A DNA stretch of 64,000 nt, taken from contig NC_044009.1 in the NCBI RefSeq assembly GCF_900496995.4, positions 46,484,005 through 46,548,004 of the forward strand, in the 5' to 3' direction. Shown piece by piece: positions 28,245 through 41,100 of this stretch. The notes under the pieces are model-generated. The model was not told the DNA's origin, did no database searches, and saw only the letters and a list, made by a program, of their open reading frames with translations. Position 1 is the stretch's first letter. Each line of letters opens with the position of its first letter. Source of the stretch: Aquila chrysaetos chrysaetos. Its lineage: Eukaryota > Chordata > Aves > Accipitriformes > Accipitridae. The position numbers were made by a program, and so were the translations under genes.

Positions 28245-28938
28245 ACAAGAGCCTGGAAGCTTTTATTTTGGAGGAAGGGTCATAGAGATATCAGCCTTCC
28301 CTCCCCCCCACCAAGTACTGTGCATCTTGGTGTTTGTTAGAGGCCTAAATATTACAGGTGTTCTGTGCTGCTTCTGATTCCTGTTTAAAGGAGGTTTAAT
28401 TAAGTATCCCACTGTTCAAATGTGAAGGCATAGACCTGGGGCCACTTCTGTTATTTTTTTTAACTTGGGATACATAATTCAAAAAATAATGTATATGAAA
28501 TAAACAAAAGGGGGGAGAAAAATCCATACAGTAGCTGCAGTAGGACAGACTAACTTGTCTTAAACCCATTGAGAAGCAGTAGAGCTTCTAGGGGCTGCTC
28601 TCAGATAAACTTGAAGACACCTGTATCATCCAAGGGGAGAGGGTGAAGCAAGAACAGATGAAAGGTCAAGTTCAGAATCCTTATGCAGATAGGAATAAGC
28701 AATTTTACTTTCATCTTTAAGAAATCAATAACACAGGGGGAGAAAAGAGACAGTTACCCTGTAAATTTTTTTCTTTTGTATTTTAAAGTTGGTAAGCAAA
28801 CACCACAATGATGGAGAGCCATCTCTAAGGCAAGACGCCAAGTTGCAGTAGTACAAGCACTAGGTTTCTTTTCCAGGTGTTCCAGACTTTTTTAATAAAA
28901 AACAACAGAACAAACAAACCCTTTAGCAAGTAGAGACT
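28245..28938 (-). other. LCT: LCT 3' UTR
   Basis: Best poly(A) signal on the minus strand is AATAAA at 28262-28267, followed by GT-rich CTCTTGTGTTGC. An ATTAAA only about 45 bp after the stop (28891-28896) lacks a convincing downstream element. The interval contains no other feature I can support. Confidence 0.55.
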
Positions 28939-29147
28939 TCACAGTTTACTAAGTTCCATGTGTGACTGTTTATGGGATCTTTTGGATAATTTTCCATACT
29001 TGTATGCGAAAAGAGCCAAGCCCAACGCTCCAACTCCTGAAAGAGCAAAAAGCACATACAGTGCTATTTCTGCATTTTGTGCTGTTAAATCTAATCCCAA
29101 AAAGCGCACGCTGTCAGCCAGTCCCGGTGTGGTGTCTGTTGGTGTCA
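28939..29147 (-). CDS. LCT: LCT exon 17: membrane anchor and cytoplasmic tail
   Basis: Last coding exon: acceptor ATGGACAG, then TGACACC; stop TGA at 28939-28941. It encodes a short Thr-rich juxtamembrane stretch, a membrane helix ([19 protein letters not shown]) and a basic tail [11 protein letters not shown] ending MELSKL. The human anchor begins with the same ALYVLF string. The extracellular N terminus and cytoplasmic C terminus make this a type I membrane protein of the enterocyte apical surface. Confidence 0.94.
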
Positions 29148-32143
29148 CTGTCCATGGGAAAACAATAAGAAGTATTAGTACACAGCCTGGGGTGAACTCT
29201 TTGGGGTGTGTGTGTGTGCATTGCTGCTTCCTGCCTCTGCAAGGCTTTCGCTATTGCTATTCTGTACCTCCGGCAGTAGCTGTAATTCTGTGGGATCAGT
29301 GACTGACACAATTTTAGCTCAAAGTAAAGGCACAGCTGAAGCTGATAGTGCAATTCTTGACACTCCAGGAAATGCAAGTATTCTCTGGCAGCCATGGTCA
29401 TCTCCAGAACCCCACACTAACAACAGTTGGTGTTCAATGTACTCCTCTAGTTCAGAAAATGTAAATGACAAAAGAGCATTTCTAAAGGCTTACCCAAAAC
29501 ACTGATTCATATAAAGTATTCAAAATTGTTTAGAAAAAATGGTGTGGGAAAACTGAATGTGGTTTGGAAAATGTCTTAGGCAGTTCTGTTAATCAGAGAA
29601 AAGTAGAATGGAATAACTTTGCTGCATTTTGGAGGCAGGCATGTATCAAGGTGCTATCGCACAAAATTTAAGTCATTGTTCCGGTTTTGCATATAGAAGT
29701 GACATAATTCCACATGACTGTCTTCAGTCATAACAAAGACTGATGATTAATCAGTGCACTACTGGAGCCCTTAAAAAGAATATTGCAGAAAATGTTGGTG
29801 TCTTTGAAGACCATAGATTATGGAAATCTTTCAGGATTAGAATTGGATGCACACACACACACAAAAAAACCCCATGATTTCTGCTGCATCGCTTACCTTC
29901 AGGCTCCAGTTCCAGACAGGGATGTGGGCCCGTTGCTGGATCTGGAAACCCGTTGCAGTTTATGATCTGCGAGTAATACCTGGCAGAGGCTTTGGGGCAC
30001 CGCGGCAAGTTGGGGTCTGTGAGATTCACGTGATAGAACCCAAACCTTTCATCAAAGCCCACTGCCCACTCGAAGTTGTCCATCAGCGTCCACGCGGTGT
30101 AGCCTCGTAAGTCGACGCCATCGAGCACAACGGCTGTGACCAGGACCAGAGGGAACAGGTTAGTTGTGCAGCCGGGTGACGGGAGGTGTCACCGCTAGGC
30201 CAGCAGTGGCACAAAGACGCTCAGGGACACTACACAGCAGCAGGGTGCTGAGCGCAGCGAGGTTATTGCCACTTTGGCCTCACTGGTTTCTGCCGTCTCC
30301 CCTACTCCCACTTCTCTTGCGTGTTGCCTTAGGTCAGTTGCTTTGGGGTAGTTCAACTGCCAAGTTACAGCTAACGAGCAACCAGGGTAGCTCAGTCAGC
30401 CTGCCAGTATTGGAGGCCGCTTTCCTCTGCTCCAAGAATCAAAGCTTTTGTCCAATAAACAAAGGTTTAGGAACAGAGAAGACAAGCCATCGGTAATGCA
30501 AACTGTTTCAAACGTGGGGCCTTGCTGCTAAAATGCAGTAAATGACCACTTTCTGAACATCTGGCTGCCAGTTCCCAGTACCTCAGAGAAGCAAACTGAA
30601 AAAAAGCCCTTCCCTGATGTTGCCTGACACTGCTGTAATTGAAACCACTTTGGGGTTTGGGTTTTTTCTGTTTTTTAAAAAGATGCAGTTTTTAGACACA
30701 GCAGTAGTCAAAATAGGTATTCGTCAGGTAGTAGTACCTGCTCTTGCCAGATGCAGCTATACAAGGAAGCTGCAGTTACCCTGCTAAACCCAGGGTTTGT
30801 TCTTCCTTTAGCTCACCTTTCCCTGCAAAGCTGTGGCTATCCATGGGCAGTTTCTGCTGAACTCAGGCTCTCAGAAGTGGATACAGAGTAAACCCATGTG
30901 AGTGTGTAACTGGCAAGTGTGATGGCAGTGGTCTTTCAGCTCTTCACAACTTGCTTTATACGTGTCAGTCTTCTGGCAAGACGCTGCTGCTCTCTAGAGA
31001 TGTGGATGATCAGATTTAAATAATCATTCCTACCTTTCAGTGCTTCGTTAACATAGCTTCGATAGTAATGCATTCGCCAAGTGTCATTCAAGTCTAAGGC
31101 TCCCCTTTCTGAGATCCCATTTTCAGTCACGTAAATCGGAGGGTTGTTGTACTCTTCCTTTATCCATCTCAGGATCTTTCGGAAACCAAAGGGTGTCACC
31201 TTTAGCCAGAAGGAACCGGAGTTCAGCCAGCTGCGGTCGGTTACTGAAGCTACACCCCTGCGGAGGAGGACACGCTGATCAAGGGACCAGTCCCAAGTGC
31301 CTGCCGCTCTGCCTGGCACCCCATCGCTGCAGGGCTGAGAAATAAGGTGCTGAGCAATGCAGGAAACTGAACCAGCGGTGACATTGGGGCAAGCTGGCGA
31401 AAGCGCAGCAGGCTGAGGGGGTGCTGGTGCTCACAAGCCTCTAGAAAACACTTCTCATACTTTGCTTTACAATCATATTATGCTTAAATCAACTATGGCT
31501 GAGGATGTGATGTTAGCTCCAGATCTTTGTGCTTTGGCACCATTTCTACTGTTCAACATACATATAACGCAGTGCTTGAGCACACAAAATTGCCATTTAC
31601 ACCTACGTACAGGAATGCAAGACTGAGCCCAGTGTCCCGCTATGGGACTAAACCACAAGGGCTGGGATGCAGCAGCAAAAGTAAGTTATAATAATTTCAT
31701 ATATTCTCTGTGGAAATGTTTCAGAAAACAGCCTATGTTCACCCCCATGCGTGGTCCCACCGCTACCTTAATTCTCATCAGAAAAACTAGTAAGGTCCTA
31801 TTGTTTACCTTTTGAAGCTGGGGAAAGAAATTGGTATCCAAATAAAAAACCTGACTTACTTCTGTATACTTAACCATGAAGTGATTTAGCTATTTAGGCT
31901 TTGAACTTACATTTACCCAATGTGTTGAGGGAACTAACAACTGTTCAACAGCAAATGGAGCAGTATCCATAAACCAGGATAATCTAGCAGTTCAAACTGC
32001 AGATTGGGGCCAGGTGATACAGTAAATAATACTGTATACAGCTGATCCCAAACCTTTGGGAGACTCAAAAGTGTAGATTCCTTCCTTTAGCAGATCCTCT
32101 AATTTTCTTTATCTTGTTTTAAACATTCACATTTGTCATCAGG

Positions 32144-32180
<37 letters not shown>

Positions 32181-35100
32181 TGTTGCTGGACTTTTGTGAA
32201 AATAACAGCACCACAAGGTACTCTTTGGGGATATTTTCCCTAGTATTGGTTGCAACAGCTTAAAATACCTGTCTTGCCTTTATTTCCTATCAGTTTACAC
32301 TGCTCAGTTGGCCTAGACTCCAGGTGTGCGTATTTTACTTGACCAATAATTTACATTCATGTCTTACCTATCAGAGTCATACGACTGAACACCAGCAGGA
32401 TAATTTACGTTGTATGTTAAAACTGTAGTATAATGGTTTAGGCCAAAGTAGTCATAGGTGCCTTTAATTCTTTGCTTTTCACTTTCAGTAAATTCTGGAA
32501 GTCTGCAATAGAAAACAGAGAAAAGCATAAACCCCTCAAAATGTAACTCTTCTCAGGATTTCCCCTTCTTTTGCTTCTACCCCTCCCCAGTCCTGTTGTA
32601 TAAACTAAGCTTTTGTTAGAACATGCAATTCATGCCGCCTGCTCTACCGTTCTCCAAGAGAGGAGCAGACCTTTCACTGACCAGAAGAGAGACACCTGAT
32701 GGCTAGAGGTCCTGCTCATGGTCAAACGAGAAGTTTGACCATCATCCTGCTTTATAAGACAAGAAACAGTGCATGCCTAGTGAGGCATGCATTGGGAGGA
32801 ACCAGCGACAATCATTTTGGTTGTCATGTACTCACCACACCCCTAGGGAGACCCAGAGCTGCGGTGTTTGCCAGTGACCTGTCTCAGCCCACCATCCTGC
32901 AAGAGCATGACCAGCTCTGACAGAGGGAAGCATGAACTGGTGCCTCCTAGCAGCCAGAGACATCCAGGGGGTCCTGTCCCTGCTCAGGGGAGCTGTCACA
33001 AGCCCCCTCAAAACGCTGTACTACCGCTTGCACGCACTGAAGGTGCAGCCAGCCATCTGTGCTAAGATGTGCTTCACAGGAGCAGGGGAGCAGGCATCCG
33101 CTACAAGAAGAGCTCTTCTCTGCGTGGCAGTAGTAGTACTTGGTAGGTCATGGCAGAGGCTAATATGGCGTTGTCTCATAAACTCTGGCTTCGACACAGG
33201 AAACTATAAAAACTTCTGCGCTTTCTCCCCGAGATCCACGCTTTGAACACGCTCCATGTGTAATGCTGGTTATCCCTGGTACCAGCACCACAAGCACAAG
33301 GGGAGGTACCGTGATCCTTCTGGAAGAACATGGGAAAACCCAGGAGAAACTGGGAACGAGGCTCTGTGTGTGTGTGGGCTCTACTATTTAATCCCAAAAT
33401 GCTCAGTTCCCTTCAAAAGGGAAGGCTCCTCAGAGAAGAACACCCCCGTTTGGGATCTGCAGCCCTACACAGTCTACACAGAGTAAGAAACGGAGTCAGG
33501 GACATCCAGGGTACCCTGGAACAAGGAGCGAGGTTTCAGCTCTCTCTTAGCCAGAAGAGGGAGAAGGTTCTTCTGGGAATTAGGTCCCTTGCCAAGCCCT
33601 GCTGAAAATGCAGCCAGTGCTCCTGGCAATTTGGTGGTGCTTGAAAGTTTGCAGTCTTAGACTGAGGACAGGACTCTTCAACACATTGAGATGCTTGGGC
33701 ATGTTATCTCATAAAGCAACACGCGTGACTTTGCTCTCTTATTAATGGCAGCAACTGCCAAAGAAATAACATGTCAAAAAAAGTGCCTAAGAATGCAAGT
33801 GTTTTAGGCACATACAAAAGCATAACTCGAATCCTGAAGAGACCTGCCTTTGCTGCAGAGCACACACCACCTCTTCCACCGTCTCCCTCATTTCAAAACA
33901 AGTGGTCTTTCACATTTTCAGAGAGGAATGATCAGGAACAGCCCCAGTTCTAATATACCCCATTAAATTGCTATTAAAGTGAAGAGGGGAAAAAGTGCTT
34001 TCCTTATATGTGCCTCGAAAGGGAGAGAAAAGGAAAAACATTCATGATGGAGCACTGCTACCACAATAACATTAAGAATAATTAACGGTAATGGAAAATA
34101 AGAAATGTAATTCAGAGGGACCAATGAGTTCTCAGTGCTTGAGTTCAGTACACAGTTTTAAGAAAAGTTAAAACACATTTACCATGGTTGTCAGGTAAAG
34201 CACTGTGTCTAATGCAGAACATTTACTATGTCACTCTGAGCTGCCAACTTAGGACCCCAAAGATAGGTTACATTAGTAAATTTAGTTTGCAAGAGAGGTG
34301 AAGACAGGGAACAGGCAAAATGTACACTAGAGTTTTTCTGTGAGGATACAGTAAGATTTTTATAGTAACATCGCAATAGAATCATTGAAATTTACCACTT
34401 CTATCAGAAAAGCAGGTTTCGGCACAGCAAGTGCCTGGGCTCTTACCGGGACTGGTTCAGACCCTGAGCCAGACTGCGTTCCCGAATCCTCGTTTTCATC
34501 ACTTCATTATAATCACCATTTTTGAAAATAGGATGAGCAAACCAACCTAGAAAAAACTAAGCCAGGAAATAAGGGAGGATAAATTATGTATCAAAACAAG
34601 GGATTTAACCATTTCTCCTTCATTTGCTGCTTTATAGCTAGTACCTGAATTTATAGTGAACAGGCACATGGAGATAGCCAGGGATGCCCATATAATGGCA
34701 GTAAATTTAATAAGCTTTTGTCATTGCAACCATATTTTGTCTCATTTCTGTTGCATACTTGATCAGCCAAAAGAGGGTGATACATTTTCTCGCGGTGATG
34801 CCTCTGGCTCATCCTTTTCTTTCAGTGAGATGCTGACCTGGGTTCTGGGCATCTCCAGCACCCAGAGAGAGGGTGCCAGCATGAACAAACCCTGGGGCAG
34901 CAGGGAGAGCTGTGACCAGGTGTCTCTGTACCTGCAAGTATTGTCTGGCAGCATCGATGTCCTCCTGGTTGTGTGGGTTCCTTGGTTCTGCCCAGTCAGA
35001 GTTGATGGTGATAGAGATTAATCCTCCTTGTTTTGCCCGGTAGGTCTCATTGTAGAGGTGCCAGACTTCTGCGTGGGCCCTTATTAAGTTGTGCCCCACC

Positions 35101-38100
35101 ACGTAGGGGGCTCGCCCTGGCCGAACAGAGATGCCTGCAGAGATGGTGAGAACACAGGCAGCGGAGCAGCAGTTCCCAGCTTTCTCATCGGCTCCTTCCC
35201 AGATTAACACAACACCCAGGACACCCAGAACCGCCCACGATGAAAAAACGTGCAGCACCTGGTGTCCTTGGGCCCAGCCCTGGGCTGAAATCACTGCTTC
35301 AGCAGAGACAGCTGAAGGTGCAGCTGCAGTGGGCAGGCTGTGCAGGACCCCACGTTGCCCCTTCCTCCCCCTGCAGCGGGACACAGGCTGGTTCAGCTTT
35401 CTGCCTGTGCGGGGCTGCCAGCCCCAGCAACAGGCTGCTGCTGCCAGTATGGACAGCAGAAAGCTGCGTGTTCAGGCCAGCTCCCATCCCTCTCCTTCCC
35501 TTGCTTCTACCCTACAGATGAGCTTAGCCCTCCTCCAGCCCTAACCCTTCTCCACAGTCCCCGGAGCTGGTCTAGAAATGGGGTCTGCTGCAGACAGCAA
35601 GTGTAATCCCAAGGTTGCAGAGGAGGGGTGGATTAGAGGAGTGGAAGAAGGAGGATGGGTCTTGGAGGGGATAGGCAAAGTGAAAGAAAGACCTGTTCAC
35701 CACATCACAGCAGTGCAAACCCCATTTATCCCCACCACGCCGTCTTCCTTGCTCTACCTTTGAAAGCCCCTAGCATCTACTCTGCTGCAGCATAAAACAG
35801 AGTTGTGTCTACAGTGCCGTGAAGGCTCTGAGGTTATGTGTTACCTGTCTGAGCAGTCTTACCTGGAGCAGCTGTGCCAACGCCATAGCCACAATATGCA
35901 GTGTTGTAGGGTTCATTGAGGGTTATCCAAAATTTCACTTTATCTCCCAGTCTCTGGAAAAGGACCTCAGCATATTCCTTAAACCTCTGAATGATAGTAT
36001 CATTTTCCCACCCACCGACATTCTGCAGTGCCTGTGGGAGGTCCCAATGATAGAGAGTTACCTGTGGGGAAAGACAGCAAGAGAAAGGACTCAACCAGTC
36101 ACTCTGACTTCTGGAAATAAGGGCAGTAACGCAGCCTCATTTATGAACATAAATAAACTATGCTTTGATCTGCAGCTACTTGTTCCTTAATGGTGTTTGA
36201 GTTTGTAGTGATCACTTGTGCACTCAAATAAAATAGCTTTTTGCCAGTGTTTCAGTTTCTTTAGGACATGGAGAAATGACTCAAACTCTAGGGACTGCCT
36301 GATAGTGAAGATGAAGCTTTTACCAAAAACCACCACAACCTTGTGATAGCAAGAACTTGTCAGTGAAGAACTGCTGCGCCTGCACTGACTCTGAGATGAA
36401 ATACAGTCCAATAGAACACCCATTCGGGCAGGTACATCTGTTGGACCAGTCTAGAGCAATGCCATGTAGGCACAGGTTTGCTCAGGCATGATCCGATGCT
36501 TGTGTAGATATTCCTGCATTGCCCCCTGTATGGTGTGTGTACCCATGTATGCAGCGTTTGGTGCAGCCATGTGCATTCCCAACATGTACCAGTGTGGTTT
36601 GGGGAGGACAGGGATGGCTGGCAGTGGGGAAGCCACAGGTAGAAGCATAAAAAAGCTACAGGTGTCCACGTCTATGGGGACGGGTCAGATTCGCTCGACA
36701 GTGCTGAAAGAGCTGACTGATGCAGTGGTGAGGTCACTGTCTTTTTATGTGACAAACCATGCTAATCAGTGGAGCTTCCTGACTCCTGGGAAAAGAGTAA
36801 TGTTACACCCATCTCCAAGAAAGGCAAGAAGGAGGATCCTGGGAACTACAGGTTGGTCGGCCTCACCTCAGTCTCTGGAAAGATCACTGCGTAGGTCCTT
36901 GTGGAGTCCACTTCCAAGCACATGAGGGACAAGAAGGTAATTGCAAACAGCCAACAATAAGGTTACTGTGATCCTTCTGGGTAGTAATTTCTAACATATC
37001 ACTATATTCCCAGTTCATTTTGTTATGCAAAAACTGTGTTTCTTTGCAGACCGCAATGAAAAACAATTTCTCTGTGAAGAAAGGTGTGGATGGAAACACA
37101 CACATGTGGTCTGATCATCAGACTTGGTTTCTGCTATTTTTTAGTTACCTGAAAGTTACTGGTTTTAGTTACCTGAGGCATAATGTTAGCGGCCAGAAGA
37201 GCATCGATAAGCCTTTCATAGTAGTTCAGTCCCATTTCATTGATGTAGCTGGTGGTCCCATCTGGGAGAATGCGGGACCAGGAGATTGAAAAGCGATAGT
37301 GAGACACCTTGAGGCTTTTCAGCATTTCCACATCCTCCTCAATCTTGTGGTAGCTGTCACAAGCTACATCTCCAGTGTCATCATTGCTGATTTTCAAGGG
37401 AGTGTGAGAAAATTGGTCCCAAATGCTAAGTCCTTTCCCATCTGCTCTCCATCCTCCCTCAATCTGTAATTGAAGATGAGGAGGGAATTGTTAGTAAACC
37501 CCAAATTTAGGTCTTGGCCTAGCAAAGAACTCAGCCTGTTAGTCTTTGTGGCAGCACACCATATTTTGACTTATCAGCTTAAGACTAGAAATAGCAATGG
37601 TTTTGCTGTACCAGACTAGTAAGGCCTCTTGGGCCTCAAGGCAAGATGTATTAGCAAAGTACAATGTCACAGAACAAGCATTGTTTCAGTTCACCTGCTG
37701 CTCCATGTTGGCCGGCTCTTGTGAAGCCCATGCTGCTGTCTCAATTCCTGTGGTATAACCATGCCCTTAAATATCTCCAAGTTCCTCCCTTTTACAGCAG
37801 TTTTTACATTAACTCTCAATTACAGTAAAACCTAACATTACAAAAGCTGCAAGCGTCTCATCCAAAATGAATTAACTGTCCACAAATACTTTAAGAGTCC
37901 GTCTTGGTTTCCTAACCTGATACGCTGAAGTTGCTACACTCCACCAAAAGTTCTTTGGAAATTCTCCGTGTAAAAATTCATTTTCTTTTGGCAATGGAAT
38001 ACCATTATTATGGATGATTTCTGCATAGTACACAGCAGAGCGCTTTGGGGTTCTTGGCCTGTTGGGATTGTCAAAATCAACCTGGTGCAATCCAAATCTT

Positions 38101-41100
38101 GGATCGTAACCATTCAACCATTCAAAGGTATCCAGAAAAGACCAAGCGTTGTATCCTCTCAGGTTAACACCATCCAACTTGTAAGCTGAAAGACCAGAAA
38201 CAAACGGAAGAGCATCAGTGGTATAGTCACACCTTAAAAGAATCACAAGGAATTCACATGCAAGCACATACACACTTCCAGCTTCATAAAGCTGGCACTG
38301 GTCAACTAAGATCATTAAGAGACTCTTCATATTTGGAGGATACAAAGTACAAATAGCCATGCAAAAGAGATGATAAAAAGAAACACTATGTTTATATTGT
38401 GTTCAGAATATTTAAAGACTGATATCAATCACTTTTAAAAACTACTCTTCAGAGGAATAAAGTAACCAGAAATCTGGAGAGGAGACACACACCACCAACA
38501 GAACAAAAGCAAACACTGGTACCTTTTAAAGCTTCATCAATGTATGTTTTGTAGTAAAATATCCTGGTATTGTCATCAATATCTGATTTGGTCTTTATCC
38601 CCACCCCATTCTCAATTATGTATATTGGGGGATTTCCATATTCTTCTTTGATCCAGTTCAGTAGCCTCCTCAGCCCCCAGGCCACAGCCCGATGGTCAGT
38701 AATAGCTGAGGAAGGCCAGGAGCTGTCAACCTTTGTTAAAACTTCCTGGTCGTACCCGTAGGAGAAGGGCCTCAACCGGGTTGTTGCATGGGTTACAATT
38801 TTGGAGGTGTAGGTGTTGAAGCAGAAAACATCTGCCGTGCCCCTGATGTATTCACGCTCCTCCGCTGTGAAAACCGGTAGGCGAGACGATGGCAGATTCT
38901 GGAGCTCACTCCTGTTCCCAACTTTCCACTTCATGACCTCAGGGTAGTCCCCATTTTTGAAAATCGGGTGTGTAAACCACCCCACCAAAAACTGCAGGTA
39001 CCTGTCTGCAGCTTCTATGTCCCTGGGGTCGCTCGGTGTCTTCGGCTCAACCCAGTCAATGTTGGGACACAGAGCAATGACTCCTCCCTGACTCGCTCTG
39101 TATTTGTCATCATATGTGTGGTAGACCCTGGCGTGAGCTTTCAGTAAGATGTGGGCAACCCTGTAGGGAGCACTGCCAGGGTCATTGACATTGGGTGGAA
39201 ATGCCCCAACGCCATAGCCAAACCAGGCAATGACTTGGGGTTCATTGAACGTAATCCAGAACTTCACCCTGTCCCCAAAGGTCTGGAAGCAGAAGTCCGC
39301 AAAACTATCAAACAGGTCAATCAGCGCACTGCTCTCCCAGCCACCAATGTCCTGGAGAGCTTGTGGCAGGTCCCAGTGGTAGAGAGTGACAATTGGAGTG
39401 ATGTTGTTTGCTACCAGTCCATCAATGAGACGGTTATAGTAGTCGACTCCACGGCTGTTTATTGAGTTGTTCCTTCCGCTGGGGAAAATTCGAGACCAGG
39501 ACAGGGAGAAACCATAGTTCTTTACCCCTAAGGCTCTCAGCAGGTAAATATCTTCCTCCACCTTGTTGTAGCTATCACAAGCTATATCTCCAGTATCATT
39601 ATTCTTTATATTCCCTGGGACATGGGTGAAGTTATCCCAAATGCTGGGTCCTTTGCCATCTGCATCCCAACCTCCCTCTACCTGGTAGGCAGAAGAAGAC
39701 ACACCCCATGTAAAGTCCTCTGGGAATGTCCCATAAAAGTACACGTCCCTTTCAAAGTCTGTTTGAGATGAAAACTTCTGCCAGACAACCTTTGCCTTGG
39801 AGGGAACTTCTGATGCTGGTAAATTCGGCAACTTGGATGGCACAGGTAGGTCAAACACCACTGGTGTAGAAGATCTGTCCAAGACTTTGGATGGGAAACC
39901 ATTTTTTTCAATAACACTGGAATAGAAATAAGCAGATGCCTTGGGAGTCCTCGGTCTGTTGCTGTCTTCAAAATTTACATGATGTAGCCCAAATTTTAGG
40001 CTGTACCCCACTGGGCCTTCAAAGCCATCAACCAGGGACTGAGCAATATAGGACCGAACATCAACTGTGTCTAGTTTTACCGCTGTCACAGAAACAGTAC
40101 AAGACACTGTTATTCATTTGAACATTTTCTGAACCCAGCACAACACAACATAAGCACCACAACTGAGGGTAACAGTGTGATAAGCCAAACATCTATGAAT
40201 GGTCTTTTAGGCAAACCGCCCCCCCAAACAATTAGAATATCTGGCAAGTAAACCAGTCAGCACAGGAGATGGTCAAATGCTTAGTGATAAAAATGCATGA
40301 GAAAAGAAGTACTAGTCAAGAGATATTTGAGTACAGGACACTTGTGCCATTGGTATCCCTTTCCTTGTGTTCTTGTTGTCAAGCACAATAGCACAATTCA
40401 TCAATTTAGGTATATGGTGCACTTTTAGATTTAACGCTATAGTTAAACTGAAACATTACATGTATTTAGTGCTTGCCTATCTTCCCTGAGCACAGGGGAG
40501 TTTCTTTTAGCAGAACAAGGCATACAATACCAGCAGAGGCAAGTCCAGCATCCTTCCTCACATTGCCTACAAAAAAGCACTAAATCTCTCCCATTCCAGA
40601 AAAGTTCACTTCCCATATGCAGTCCATCTTCTTTACTTCTGCTGAGGCATAACAGCAATGCTAAATTGTGTTTTCTGTAGCTCTTTTAACATTTCTATCA
40701 GTATGTTGAGAACTAGGTCAAGAAGATCAAATGCTGTACGCTGATCACCAACCTATTTAATACACTATATTTAATAAAGTTTTCCTGACAGTATTGATTT
40801 GTGTATCTCAAGAGTGTATCAGTCAAATCTCTATTTGAAATCTCAAATCTCTATACCTGTCCAGAACTTGTCACTAGTATTATTTTTACATCAATTTATA
40901 CACAGTTTGCAAAGATACAAGCATACCTTGAACCTTGCTCAAAACAATTGAAGTATAAATATCTCCCTAAAAATTCTAACCTGAAACAGTACAGATGCTG
41001 TCAGTTAGAACTGCTTAATCAGTAAAGACATCGTTCAATCCTGTTCTATGAGATCTCAGTAGGCAGGAGCCTGCCTGCAGGCAAATCATCTTCAGGGAAG

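Noticed and set aside
34540-34556. Alternative LCT exon 13 start after TTTTTTCTAG
   Set aside because: Using that AG drops ten bases and breaks the phase with exon 12. The upstream TGGCTTAG gives FFLGWFAHP in frame, matching the human FMGGWFAHP.
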